Shown here: one piece after another, positions 26,493 to 35,927 of the stretch
Position numbering within the stretch: the first letter of the stretch is position 1
Layout: each line of letters begins with the position of its first letter
Source of the DNA: Jeongeupia chitinilytica
GTDB lineage: Bacteria; Pseudomonadota; Gammaproteobacteria; Burkholderiales; Chitinibacteraceae
Assembly: GCF_014652315.1 (NCBI RefSeq)
Contig: NZ_BMYO01000001.1
Span: 310,001-374,000, forward strand
DNA: 64,000 bases
Direction: 5' to 3'
Translations under genes and position numbers: made by a program
Notes under the pieces: generated by a model
Told to the model about the DNA's origin: nothing
Databases searched by the model: none
The model's input: the letters and a program-made list of their open reading frames with translations, nothing else

Positions 26493-26622
26493 GTAGTCTA
26501 CGGTGTTCGCCCTACATTCAGTACCTGATCGGCGATCACCTGATATCAGCGACACCTTATGTTGCCTACGCTTAGCTTGCGAGGCTGCCAAGGGGCGGCC
26601 TGCCATGAGGAGAGATAAAAGA

Positions 26623-27867
26623 ATGCAAGCTGTGCGTATGTCGATGGGGGTTGCGGTACTGTCAATGGCGTTTGCGGCGAATGCGGCCGACGTCGAGGTG
26701 TTGCACTGGTGGACCTCTGGTGGCGAAGCTAAGGCCGCGGGCGAGCTCAAGAAGATGCTCGAAACCAAGGGCGACAAGTGGAAGGATTTCGCCGTTGCCG
26801 GTGGTGCAGGCGAAAACGCGATGACGGCGCTGAAGGCACGCGTCGTATCCGGCAATCCGCCGGCAGCGGCACAGATCAAGGGCCCTGCCATCCAGGAATG
26901 GGGTGCCGAGGGCGTGCTGGCGTCGATCGACGATGTGGCGAAGAAGGACGGCTGGGACAAGGTGCTGCCACCGGCCGTGTCCAATGTGATGAAGTACAAG
27001 GGCCAGTACGTGGCTGCTCCGGTCAACGTGCACCGGGTCAACTGGTTGTGGGTCAATCCGCTGCTGCTGAAGAAGGCCAACGTCAAGGCGCCGACAACGT
27101 GGGACGAGTTCTTCAAGGCGGCCGATGCCCTGAAGAAGGCGGGCATCCAGCCGGTCGCTTACGGCGGTCAGCCGTGGCAGGACGCGACGGTGTTCGAAAC
27201 CGTTGCGCTTGGCGTCGGCGGTGCGGATTTCTACAAGAAGGCCTTTGTGCAGCTCGATCAGGCCACGCTGAAGGGCCCGACCATGGTCAAGGTGCTCGAG
27301 ACCTACAAGCGCATCAAGCCGTACACCGACAAGGCCAGTGCGGGCCGCGAGTGGAACCTGGTGACGTCGATGGTCATCAACGGCACTGCTGCGATGCAGT
27401 TCATGGGTGACTGGGCCAAGGGCGAGTTCCTCGCTGCCGGCAAGGTCCCGGGCAAGGACTTCCTGTGTGTACCGGCACCGGGTACTGCGAATGCCTACAC
27501 CTTCAACATCGACAGCTTCGTGATGTTCAAGCTGCCGAACAAGGATGCGGTCAAGGGGCAGAAGGATCTGGCCGAAACGCTGATGAGCCCGCAGTTCCAG
27601 GAACTGTTCAACCTCAACAAGGGATCGATCCCGGCACGCATGGGCATGGACATGTCCAAGTTCGACGATTGCGGCAAGAAGTCCGCGGAAGACTTCAAGG
27701 CCGATGCGGCCAAGGGCACGCTGCTGCCGTCGTTCGCCCACGGCATGGCGATGTACTCGGCCACGCAAGGCGCGATGTACGACGTGATTTCGCAGTTCTG
27801 GAATGACGACGCCGCCAGCGCCCAGAAGACCGCCGAGAAACTGGCCACGGCCGCCAAGGTTCGCTGA
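26623..27867 (+). CDS. gtsA: Sugar ABC transporter periplasmic binding protein (glucose type)
   Basis: Periplasmic receptor delivering a sugar, probably glucose/mannose, to the GtsBC permease. 414 residues with a signal peptide (cleaved after AANA, before ADVEVLHWW). The mature start VEVLHWWTSGGEAKA and the segment PVNVHRVNWLWVNP are characteristic of the Pseudomonas-type glucose binding protein within the MalE superfamily. Of several in-frame ATGs, 26623 has AGGAGAG 8 bp upstream and leaves a normal signal peptide; 26605 is the alternative. First gene of gtsABCD. The exact sugar is inferred from family and from the neighbouring Entner-Doudoroff genes. Confidence 0.85.
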   Translation: MQAVRMSMGVAVLSMAFAANAADVEVLHWWTSGGEAKAAGELKKMLETKGDKWKDFAVAGGAGENAMTALKARVVSGNPPAAAQIKGPAIQEWGAEGVLASIDDVAKKDGWDKVLPPAVSNVMKYKGQYVAAPVNVHRVNWLWVNPLLLKKANVKAPTTWDEFFKAADALKKAGIQPVAYGGQPWQDATVFETVALGVGGADFYKKAFVQLDQATLKGPTMVKVLETYKRIKPYTDKASAGREWNLVTSMVINGTAAMQFMGDWAKGEFLAAGKVPGKDFLCVPAPGTANAYTFNIDSFVMFKLPNKDAVKGQKDLAETLMSPQFQELFNLNKGSIPARMGMDMSKFDDCGKKSAEDFKADAAKGTLLPSFAHGMAMYSATQGAMYDVISQFWNDDAASAQKTAEKLATAAKVR

Positions 27868-27966
27868 CCCGGAAGGTGAGTGCCGCGCTGCGCGCAGACG
27901 CAGCCGGCTGCCGTCTCTGCCGGCCGGGCATCGCCCGGCCGGAACTTGCCTGTCCTGGAGGTTCAC

Positions 27967-28866
27967 ATGTCCGTGACGTCGCGCCCTGCGCACTACGGTT
28001 TTGCCGAGCACTGGTTGCCTCGGCTGGTACTGGCGCCGTCTTTTCTGCTGGTCCTGGTTTTTCTGTACGGTTTCATCGCTTGGAACGGCGCACTGTCCTT
28101 CACTGCATCGCGGCTGCTGCCCAACTACGAGTGGGTCGGCCTTGCGCAGTATGAGGCGCTGTTCGCCAGCGAACGCTGGTGGGTGGCGGTTCACAACCTG
28201 TTCATTTTCGGTGTGCTTTTCATTGGCGGCGCGATGGCCGTCGGCATCGTGCTCGCCATCCTGCTTGATCAGAAGATCAGGCTCGAAGGTGCGCTGCGGA
28301 CGATCTATCTTTATCCGCTGGCCTTGTCCTTCATCGTCACCGGTACCGCCTGGGGCTGGATGCTCAACCCGGGGCTGGGGCTGGAAAAGCTGATGCACGA
28401 CTGGGGCTACGCCGGCTTCAGCTTCGACTGGCTGGTCAATCCGGACCGGTCGATCTACACGATCGTCATTGCCGGGATCTGGCAATCGTCGGGTTTCGTG
28501 ATGGCGCTGTTCCTTGCCGGTTTGCGCGGCATCGATGATTCGATCATCAAGGCCGCACAGATCGACGGTGCCAGCCTGCCGCGCATCTACTGGCGCATCA
28601 TCCTGCCGGCCATGCGCCCGGTGTTTTTTTCGACGCTGATGATTCTTGCGCACATCGCGATCAAGAGTTTCGACCTGGTCATGGCACTGACCGGCGGCGG
28701 TCCGGGGTTCTCGTCCGACCTGCCGGCCACGTTCATGTACCAGATGGCGTTCACCCGCGGCCAGATGGGCTTGGGCGCCGCGAGCGCGATGATGATGCTG
28801 GTGACGGTGTCGGCCGTTGTCGTGCCTTACCTGTATTCCGAGCTGCGGAGGAGCCGCCATGTCTAA
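27967..28866 (+). CDS. gtsB: Sugar ABC transporter permease (MalF-like)
   Basis: Inner-membrane subunit of the gts importer. 299 residues with about six membrane segments, and the ATPase-contact EAA loop around IKAAQIDGASLPRIYWRIILP. The ATG at 27967 has GGAGG upstream. The gene is 99 bp after gtsA, and its last 8 bp overlap gtsC, so the two permeases are translationally linked. Confidence 0.88.
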   Translation: MSVTSRPAHYGFAEHWLPRLVLAPSFLLVLVFLYGFIAWNGALSFTASRLLPNYEWVGLAQYEALFASERWWVAVHNLFIFGVLFIGGAMAVGIVLAILLDQKIRLEGALRTIYLYPLALSFIVTGTAWGWMLNPGLGLEKLMHDWGYAGFSFDWLVNPDRSIYTIVIAGIWQSSGFVMALFLAGLRGIDDSIIKAAQIDGASLPRIYWRIILPAMRPVFFSTLMILAHIAIKSFDLVMALTGGGPGFSSDLPATFMYQMAFTRGQMGLGAASAMMMLVTVSAVVVPYLYSELRRSRHV

Positions 28867-29707
28867 ACCCTGGCGAGGCGTCCTGTACGCCGTGCTGCTG
28901 ATTGCAGCGCTGTACTACCTGCTGCCGCTCTACGTGATGCTGTCGACCTCGTTGAAGACGATGGACGAAATCCGTGCCGGCAACCTGCTGTCGCTGCCCG
29001 GTGCCATCAGCTTCGACGCGTGGCACAAGGCCTGGGGCACGGCGTGCACCGGCATCGAGTGTTCGGGCCTGTCGGGCTATTTCTGGAACTCGGTACGGAT
29101 GGTGATTCCGGCTGTGCTGATCTCGACCGCGCTCGGCGCGCTCAACGGCTATGTACTGTCGAAATGGCGTTTTCGCGGCTCGGAGCTGGCGTTCGCGATG
29201 CTGCTGTTCGGGCTTTACATCCCGTTCCAGGTGTTGCTGCTGCCGATGGCGCAGACGCTCGGCTGGTTCGGGCTGGCACGGTCGATGGCCGGGCTGGTGT
29301 TCGTTCACGTGGTCTGCGGCATTGCCGGTACCACGCTGTTCTTCCGCAACTTCTACGTCGGCATTCCGGACGAGCTGATCAAGGCGGCCCGGCTCGACGG
29401 CGCGGGTTTCTGGCGCATCTTCCTGCGCATCGTGCTGCCGATGTCGCTGCCGATCCTGATGGTGACGCTGATCTGGCAGTTCACGCAGATCTGGAACGAC
29501 TTCCTGTTCGGCCTGGTGTTTTCCAGCGGCGAGAGCCAGCCGATCACCGTCGGCCTGAACAACCTCGCGAACACGTCGACCTCGGTCAAGGAATACAACG
29601 TCAACATGGCAGCAGCGCTGATCGCTGCATTGCCGACCATCGCTGTCTATGTGCTGGCGGGCAAATACTTCGTGCGCGGCCTCGCGGCCGGCGCGGTCAA
29701 GGGATAA
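28859..29707 (+). CDS. gtsC: Sugar ABC transporter permease (MalG-like)
   Basis: Second membrane subunit, 282 residues. N-terminal membrane segment (VLYAVLLIAALYYLLPLYVM), and the EAA loop ELIKAARLDGAGFWRIFLRI contacts GtsD. The insert GTACTGIECSGLSGYF after the first periplasmic region is typical of the glucose-type MalG proteins. Starts inside the end of gtsB; followed 11 bp later by the ATPase gene. Confidence 0.88.
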   Translation: MSKPWRGVLYAVLLIAALYYLLPLYVMLSTSLKTMDEIRAGNLLSLPGAISFDAWHKAWGTACTGIECSGLSGYFWNSVRMVIPAVLISTALGALNGYVLSKWRFRGSELAFAMLLFGLYIPFQVLLLPMAQTLGWFGLARSMAGLVFVHVVCGIAGTTLFFRNFYVGIPDELIKAARLDGAGFWRIFLRIVLPMSLPILMVTLIWQFTQIWNDFLFGLVFSSGESQPITVGLNNLANTSTSVKEYNVNMAAALIAALPTIAVYVLAGKYFVRGLAAGAVKG

Positions 29708-29718
29708 GGGGAAAACCG

Positions 29719-30807
<1,089 letters not shown>

Positions 30808-30842
30808 CTTCCTCTGCCGGGGCGATGCCCCGGTACATCGAC

Positions 30843-30869
30843 AGCCCCGCCTGGTGCGGGGCTTTTTTT
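30843..30869 (+). terminator. Intrinsic terminator after gtsD
   Basis: Eight-bp stem AGCCCCGC/GCGGGGCT, 5-nt loop, then seven T. It separates gtsABCD from the convergent recR gene, whose stop is 12 bp further. Confidence 0.92.
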
Positions 30870-30880
30870 GTCGGGGCGGA

Positions 30881-31477
30881 CTACAGGCCGCGTCGCTCGA
30901 CCAGCGCTTGCGCCAGCGTGCTCGGGTCGACATGTTCCAGTTCGCCACCGACCGGCAGGCCGCGGGCGATGCGCGAGACCTTGAGGCCACGGGCACGCAG
31001 GGTTTCGGCCAGGTAGTGTGCGGTGGCTTCGCCTTCGACGGTGAAGTTGGTCGCAAGGATGACTTCCTCGACTTCACCGTCGCTGGCGCGTTCGAGCAGG
31101 CGTTCGAAGGCGATGTCCTTGGTGCCGATGCCGTCGAGCGGGCTCAGCCTGCCCATCAGCACGAAATACAGCCCCTGATAGGCGAGGGTCTGCTCGATCA
31201 TCAACAGATCGGTCGGCATCTCGACGACACACAGCTGGCGGCGACTGCGCTCGTCGTCGGCACAGATGTCGCACACTTCGGCTTCGGTAAACGTATTGCA
31301 ATGGCGGCAATGGCTGAGCGTCGCCATCGCGTATTCGATGGCGTGCGCAAGATTGGCGGCGCCGGCCTGATCGCGCTGCAACAGGTGATAGGCCATGCGG
31401 CTGGCGGATTTGGGCCCGACGCCGGGGAGTACCTTGAGCGCCTGGATCAGTTGCTGGAGCGAGGAGGGAACGGTCAT
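30881..31477 (-). CDS. recR: Recombination protein RecR
   Basis: Acts with RecF/RecO in loading RecA at single-strand gaps. 198 residues: N-terminal HhH region LPGVGPKSASRMAYHLL, zinc finger CRHC ... CDIC, Toprim domain with ATNFTVEGEATAHYLAE, and the C-terminal RGLPVGGELEHVD. It is third in the common dnaX-ebfC-recR order, though a terminator precedes it. Confidence 0.95.
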   Translation of the reverse strand: MTVPSSLQQLIQALKVLPGVGPKSASRMAYHLLQRDQAGAANLAHAIEYAMATLSHCRHCNTFTEAEVCDICADDERSRRQLCVVEMPTDLLMIEQTLAYQGLYFVLMGRLSPLDGIGTKDIAFERLLERASDGEVEEVILATNFTVEGEATAHYLAETLRARGLKVSRIARGLPVGGELEHVDPSTLAQALVERRGL

Positions 31478-31507
31478 GGCGATCGATCGCTAGGGCATGG
31501 CGGCGTG

Positions 31508-31532
31508 AAAAAAGGGCGCGACCCGCGCGCCC
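31508..31532 (-). terminator. Intrinsic terminator between ebfC and recR
   Basis: On the minus strand a 7-bp stem GGGCGCG/CGCGCCC with a 5-nt loop is followed by six T. It lies 20 bp after the ebfC stop and 31 bp ahead of the recR start, so recR is either expressed by read-through or from a promoter very close to its start. Confidence 0.75.
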
Positions 31533-31551
31533 CGTTTGCGTCCGGTCCGGA

Positions 31552-31881
31552 TCAGAACGGCAGCTTGAAGCCCGGAGGCAGCGGCAGACCTGCCGTCATG
31601 CCGGCCATGCGTTCCTGGCTGGTGGCTTCGGCCTTGCGCTGTGCATCGTTGAACGCCGCGGCGATCAGGTCCTCGAGCATTTCCTTGTCGTCGGACAGCA
31701 GCGAGTCGTCGATCGACACGCGCTTCACCGCATGGCTGCAGGTCATGACGATCTTGACCATGCCGGCGCCAGCCTGGCCTTCGACTTCGACGTTGGCGAG
31801 TTCTTCCTGCGCTTTCTGCATTTTTTCCTGCATTTTCTGCGCTTGTTGCATCAGTTGGCCAATGCCACCCTTGTTGAACAT
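31552..31881 (-). CDS. ebfC: YbaB/EbfC family nucleoid-associated protein
   Basis: Small DNA-binding dimer that coats the nucleoid. 109 residues, with the N-terminal helix rich in KMQEKMQKAQEELAN and the conserved MVKIVMTC region followed by KRVSIDDSLL. It lies 36 bp after dnaX and before recR, the standard neighbourhood for this family. Confidence 0.93.
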   Translation of the reverse strand: MFNKGGIGQLMQQAQKMQEKMQKAQEELANVEVEGQAGAGMVKIVMTCSHAVKRVSIDDSLLSDDKEMLEDLIAAAFNDAQRKAEATSQERMAGMTAGLPLPPGFKLPF

Positions 31882-31917
31882 GATGTGCTCCTGAGATGAA
31901 TACCGACAGCTTATCTG

Positions 31918-33714
31918 TCAGAGTGGTTTGATCGAATCGGGCAGGACGGTGGCGTCGAAATCGCGCACCAGCGTCTGTACGAACGGGTCGTTCTGGATTT
32001 CGGCCTCCGCCTCGCCCTGACGTTGCTCCTTCTCGCGCAACAGCTGTGCGGCCGGCGTATCGCCGCCGGCGTCGCCGAGCTGAACGTGCAACTGGATCGG
32101 ACGGTCGAAGTGCTGTGACAGTGCATCGCGCAGCTTGTCCTGGAAGTCGCGGGTCGCGACCGCGCGGTGGGCGTCGGCGACCAGCAGCTCGAAGTGGTCC
32201 TTGCTCCAGTTCGTCAGTTCGGCATTCTGCGCCAGCATGCCGGCGGCGCCGAGCTTGAGTTGCACCACCAGCGCGCGCCAGTCGCCGTCGAACAGGGCGA
32301 CGGTGATGGGGGCGGGTGGCTCTGCGGATGCGGTTTCGTCCGGGTAGGGCGCCCGTGGTGCAGGTTCGGTCGCCGGTTGTGCTTCTTCCCAAGGGGGGAC
32401 GTCCTGCGGGAGTGACGCCACACTCGTTGCAGGTACAGGTACAGGTACAGGTACAGGTACAGGTACAGGTACAGGTACAGGTACAGGTACAGGTACAGGT
32501 GCAGCAACGGCTGCCGCTGTAACTACCGGCTGCGGTGCAGCAGCTTGCGGTGCAACGTGACGCGACGAAGGCGCCGGCGTGCCGGTGTCGCCCGCGGCGG
32601 GCTTGGGGAGTTGTGCCAGCGTGACCGCGTCGCTCGGTGCGAACGCGAGCATGCGCAGCAAGGTCATCGTGAAGCCGGCGTATTCGTCCGGTGCCAGGGG
32701 CAGGTCGCGACGGCCATGCAGGGTGATCTGGTAGTAAAGCTGGGCGTCCTCGGGCGACATGGCCGCGGCCAGCACCATGATCGCCTCGCGCGCGGGAAGG
32801 TCGTCGGCCAGCGCGCCGGGAACCATTTGCGCCACGGCGATCTGCTGCAGCAGATGCGACAACTCACCGAGCGCCGCTTCGAACGACAGGCCGCGACCGG
32901 CAATGCTGTCGGCGGTGGCGAGCAGTGCCGCACCGTCGCGCGCGAGCAGCGCGTTCAGCAATTCGAACAGGTAGCCCTGATCGACGGCGCCGAGCATCGC
33001 CCGGACGCCGGCCTCCTCGACCTTGCCGGCACCGTAGGCGATCGCCTGGTCGAGCAGCGACAGCGCATCGCGCATCGAGCCGTTGGCGGCATGTCCGAGA
33101 ATCGGCAGCGCGCCGGGTTCGAAGGCGATCTGTTCGGCGTCGAGTACCTTGTGCAGATGGCCGGAGACCTGTTGCGGCGTCATCTGCCGCAGCGAGAACT
33201 GCAGACAGCGGCTCAGCACCGTGATCGGCACCTTCTGCGGATCGGTAGTCGCGAGGATGAACTTGACGTGGCCCGGCGGTTCTTCCAGCGTTTTCAGCAT
33301 CGCGTTGAACGCGCTCTTCGAGAGCATGTGCACTTCGTCGATGATGTACACTTTGAACCGCCCGGCGGTCGGTGCGTACTGGGCGTTGTCGAGCACTTCG
33401 CGGATGTTGTCGATGCCGGTGTTCGACGCCGCGTCGATCTCCAGCAGGTCGACGAAACGCCCCGCATCGATCTGCGTACACGCCGCACACACGCCGCACG
33501 GTTCGGCGGTGATGCCGGTCTCGCAATTGAGCGCCTTGGCCATGATCCGCGCGATGGTCGTCTTGCCGACGCCGCGCGTACCGGTGAGCAGGTAAGCGTG
33601 ATGCAGGCGCTCGTTCGCAAACGCGTTCGACAGTGCCTTGATCACGTGTTCCTGGCCCACGAGCTGGGCAAAGGTCTTGGGGCGCCACTTGCGGGCGAGA
33701 ACTTGATAAGCCAT
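31918..33714 (-). CDS. dnaX: DNA polymerase III subunit tau/gamma
   Basis: Clamp-loader ATPase that links the polymerase cores. 598 residues. Walker A GTRGVGKTT, zinc module with Cys in CETGITAEPCGVCAAC, sensor TTDPQKVPITVLSRC. The C-terminal tau part (about 440-598) ends EAEIQNDPFVQTLVRDFDA. Between the ATPase and tau domains lies an unusual Val-Pro dipeptide run (about residues 405-429) encoded by a tandem hexanucleotide. No A-rich slippery site for a gamma frameshift was seen. The ATG at 33714 is only 16 bp from the divergent gene at 33731. Confidence 0.94.
   Translation of the reverse strand: MAYQVLARKWRPKTFAQLVGQEHVIKALSNAFANERLHHAYLLTGTRGVGKTTIARIMAKALNCETGITAEPCGVCAACTQIDAGRFVDLLEIDAASNTGIDNIREVLDNAQYAPTAGRFKVYIIDEVHMLSKSAFNAMLKTLEEPPGHVKFILATTDPQKVPITVLSRCLQFSLRQMTPQQVSGHLHKVLDAEQIAFEPGALPILGHAANGSMRDALSLLDQAIAYGAGKVEEAGVRAMLGAVDQGYLFELLNALLARDGAALLATADSIAGRGLSFEAALGELSHLLQQIAVAQMVPGALADDLPAREAIMVLAAAMSPEDAQLYYQITLHGRRDLPLAPDEYAGFTMTLLRMLAFAPSDAVTLAQLPKPAAGDTGTPAPSSRHVAPQAAAPQPVVTAAAVAAPVPVPVPVPVPVPVPVPVPVPVPATSVASLPQDVPPWEEAQPATEPAPRAPYPDETASAEPPAPITVALFDGDWRALVVQLKLGAAGMLAQNAELTNWSKDHFELLVADAHRAVATRDFQDKLRDALSQHFDRPIQLHVQLGDAGGDTPAAQLLREKEQRQGEAEAEIQNDPFVQTLVRDFDATVLPDSIKPL
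32430..32500. repeat. Tandem hexanucleotide repeat within dnaX
   Basis: Unit AGGTAC (plus strand) repeated about 11.8 times without a mismatch over 71 bp; it encodes Val-Pro repeats on the minus strand. Unit length is a multiple of three, so copy-number change lengthens or shortens the linker without breaking the frame. Confidence 0.95.
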
Positions 33715-33730
33715 GCCCGGATTCTAACAG

Positions 33731-33973
33731 ATGCCTACTCCGTCCAATCAGCTCGCAGACAATCAGCCCGCAGACAATCAACACGTCCCCGATTTTCCCG
33801 CCGACGATCCGCCGCCCGAGCCACCGTTCGAACCGGCGCTGGAAGAGTGTTGCGGCAGCGGCTGCGAGCCCTGCATTTTCGATACCTATACCGAAGCGCT
33901 GCACGCGTATCGCCGCGACTACGCGGCGTGGCTGCAACGCCACCCCGAGTTCAAGGACCTGCCACGCCGATGA
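33731..33973 (+). CDS. Small Cys-rich oxidoreductase-like domain protein
   Basis: An 80-residue protein matching the short N-terminal oxidoreductase-like domain family: Pro-rich acidic stretch then EECCGSGCEPCIFDTY, a tight cluster of four cysteines (38-47) that could bind metal, followed by LHAYRRDYAAWLQRHPEF. Function is unknown. The N-terminus holds a small internal repeat (QLADNQ/QPADNQ). Its stop overlaps the dacB start (ATGA), so the two are cotranscribed; the start is 16 bp from divergent dnaX. Confidence 0.8.
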   Translation: MPTPSNQLADNQPADNQHVPDFPADDPPPEPPFEPALEECCGSGCEPCIFDTYTEALHAYRRDYAAWLQRHPEFKDLPRR

Positions 33974-35409
33974 CATCGACAATCAAATACCTGCTGCTGT
34001 CGTTCTCGCTATCGGCCGGTGCGGTTCAGGCCGCATTGCCGCCCGAGGTCGATGCCGCGCTGGCCAAGGCCGGCGTGCCGGCATCGGCACTGGGTGTCGC
34101 GATTCTGCCGGTCGACGGCGGTCCGGCCGTGCTGCTCGAGAATGCCAGACGGCCGATGAATCCCGCATCGACGATGAAACTGGTCACGACGTGGTCGGCG
34201 CTGAACCTGCTCGGCCCGGCCTACAGCTGGAAGACGCAGCTGCTTGCCGATGCACCGGTCGCGAACGGCGTGCTCAACGGACCGCTGTACCTGAAGGGCA
34301 GCGGCGATCCGAAGCTGACGTTCGAGCGGATGTGGCTGCTGGTGCGCGAGCTGCGTGCCGCCGGTGTGACCGACTTGCGCGACGGGCTGGTGCTCGATCG
34401 CAGCGCGTTCCGGTTGCCGGCCACCACATCGCCATTTGACGACGACAGCGACGAAGGCGGCCAGCCCTATCTGGTGACGCCGGATGCGCTGGTCAGCAAC
34501 TTCGGCAGTGCGCGGCTGATGCTGCGCAGCGACGGAAACAGCGTGCGGGCCACGCTCGAACCGGCACTCGACAAGGTCAGGCTGGACGGTGCGGTGAAGC
34601 TCGCGCCGAACGCCAGTTGTTCGGCGTGGAAGGACGGTGTCCAGCTCCGGCTCGACGATGCTGGGCAGACCGCCAGCGTGCATCTGGCTGGCCGCTTCCC
34701 GCCCGATTGCGCCGGTGATCGCTACTTTGCGGTGCTCGACGCCCGAAGCTATACCGCCAGCCTGTTCCGCAGCCTGTGGCAGGAGCAGGGCGGGCGTTTC
34801 TCCGGCCAGGTGCGCGAAGGCGTGACGCCGCCGCAGGCGAAGGTGCTGGCGACCAGCATCTCGCCGCCGCTGACCGAAATGGTTCGGGACATCAACAAGT
34901 TCAGCAACAACCTGATGGCCCGACAACTGTTCCTCACCGTGGGTGCGACGTCGTCCGAGGTGGCGACCGATACCGTGGCCGCGGCCGATGCGCACGTTCG
35001 CGGCTGGTTGCAGCAGCAGGGGCTGGCCATGAGCGAGCTGCATCTGGAGAACGGTGCCGGCCTGTCCCGGGTCGAGCGCATCAGCGCCGAGCATCTCGGG
35101 CAGATGCTGGTCTCGGCCTACCGGAGCCCGCTGGCTGCCGAGTTCATTTCCTCGTTGCCCATCGTCGGTATCGACGGCACGATGAAAAAGCGGCTCAAGA
35201 GCGAAGCCGGTGCCGCGCATATTAAGACGGGGACGCTCAAGGATGTACGTGCCGTTGCCGGCTATGTCAGGGATTCGCAAGGCAGCGACTGGGTCGTGGT
35301 GGCCTTGCTCAACCATCCCAGGGCCCCGCTGGCCATGCCGGTACTCGATACCTTGTTGCGCTGGGTGACGACGCGTTCCAGCGCCGAATTGGCCTCCTTG
35401 CGTCGCTGA
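33970..35409 (+). CDS. dacB: D-alanyl-D-alanine carboxypeptidase/endopeptidase (PBP4 type)
   Basis: Periplasmic class C penicillin-binding protein that trims or opens peptidoglycan cross-links. 479 residues, matching the family. Signal peptide to about residue 21 (AVQA|ALPPEV). Active-site motifs: STMK (Ser67, Lys70), SNN in KFSNNLMAR, and KTG in HIKTGTLKD. The large insert between the first two motifs, typical of PBP4, is present. It starts within the stop of the small Cys-rich gene; the frame is open far upstream across dnaX antisense, which I exclude. A strong terminator follows at 35474. Confidence 0.93.
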   Translation: MTSTIKYLLLSFSLSAGAVQAALPPEVDAALAKAGVPASALGVAILPVDGGPAVLLENARRPMNPASTMKLVTTWSALNLLGPAYSWKTQLLADAPVANGVLNGPLYLKGSGDPKLTFERMWLLVRELRAAGVTDLRDGLVLDRSAFRLPATTSPFDDDSDEGGQPYLVTPDALVSNFGSARLMLRSDGNSVRATLEPALDKVRLDGAVKLAPNASCSAWKDGVQLRLDDAGQTASVHLAGRFPPDCAGDRYFAVLDARSYTASLFRSLWQEQGGRFSGQVREGVTPPQAKVLATSISPPLTEMVRDINKFSNNLMARQLFLTVGATSSEVATDTVAAADAHVRGWLQQQGLAMSELHLENGAGLSRVERISAEHLGQMLVSAYRSPLAAEFISSLPIVGIDGTMKKRLKSEAGAAHIKTGTLKDVRAVAGYVRDSQGSDWVVVALLNHPRAPLAMPVLDTLLRWVTTRSSAELASLRR

Positions 35410-35473
35410 GATTTTCTCGGCGTCGTTCCGACGCCATTGTCTGCAATTTGTTCGTTCGGCATATCGCCAATTC

Positions 35474-35509
35474 GCGCATTGAATCCAAAGATTCGATGCG
35501 CTTTTTTTT
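35474..35509 (+). terminator. Intrinsic terminator after dacB
   Basis: Twelve-bp stem (35474-35485 with 35490-35501, one G-U pair, loop CAAA) followed by eight T. This marks the end of the core block and the left edge of the accessory region. Confidence 0.93.
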
Positions 35510-35927
35510 CGCCAATTCTTCGAGCGGCAGTTGCAAGCCGGCATTTCTCGCGCCAGCCACGCTCCCGCCAAGGTGCCGGCTTGTCTTACGTGTCAGCGCG
35601 ATGCTGCGCGTCGTGCGATCGAATTGAATCGCTCATTGCGGTCGGTGATTCAGCGTCAGTGAGCGGTTCGGTACGAATCCTATTCCGGCCAGGGCAATTC
35701 GCATTTCGTAGTGATTATTTTTTCATTACGAGATGACTGCGACTCTCCCGCCAGGCCAGGCAATCCGCGACTCCCTGGTTGAATTCTAATATAAGCCAAT
35801 GTTGATTTATTGATTCGTCATTGAATTGAAATCGGGCTCATGGCATTCTGCGCCGCACAAGAGCAAGAAACTTAAGCTTTAAATCAGGCGTATGTAATTA
35901 ATATTTTCCTTATATAAGGAGTTTGTC
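35510..35927 (+). promoter_or_regulatory. A+T-rich leader region upstream of the PEP-CTERM gene
   Basis: About 420 bp without a supportable gene. It is clearly richer in A+T than its surroundings, most strongly from 35690 on. It presumably holds the promoter of the PEP-CTERM gene. TATAAG and TAATAT hexamers occur but no convincing -35/-10 pair could be singled out. The last 20 bp contain the palindrome TCCTTATATAAGGA (35907-35920), which includes the ribosome site. Confidence 0.5.

Noticed and set aside
26492..26506. TGTAGTCTACGG upstream of gtsA, resembling a HexR half-site pair
   Set aside because: The two halves are one base apart rather than three, and only the core TGTAG/CTACG matches. 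Not supported as a HexR operator.
32430..32500. Hexanucleotide array considered as a CRISPR or regulatory repeat array
   Set aside because: There are no spacers; it is a simple tandem repeat inside the dnaX frame.
31918..33714. Programmed frameshift in dnaX to make gamma
   Set aside because: No A-run slippery heptamer with a following stem was seen; the frame is intact through the tau domain.
35828..35860. TGGCATTCTGCGCCGC-like sigma-54 promoter before the PEP-CTERM gene
   Set aside because: The GG and GC elements are eleven bases apart, not ten, and the flanking consensus is poor. Sigma-54 regulators (prsK/prsR) are not in the window.
35410..35927. Left attachment-site copy of the tRNA-Ser 3' end
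   Set aside because: No match to the acceptor/T-arm sequence was found in this stretch, so an att pair cannot be claimed.
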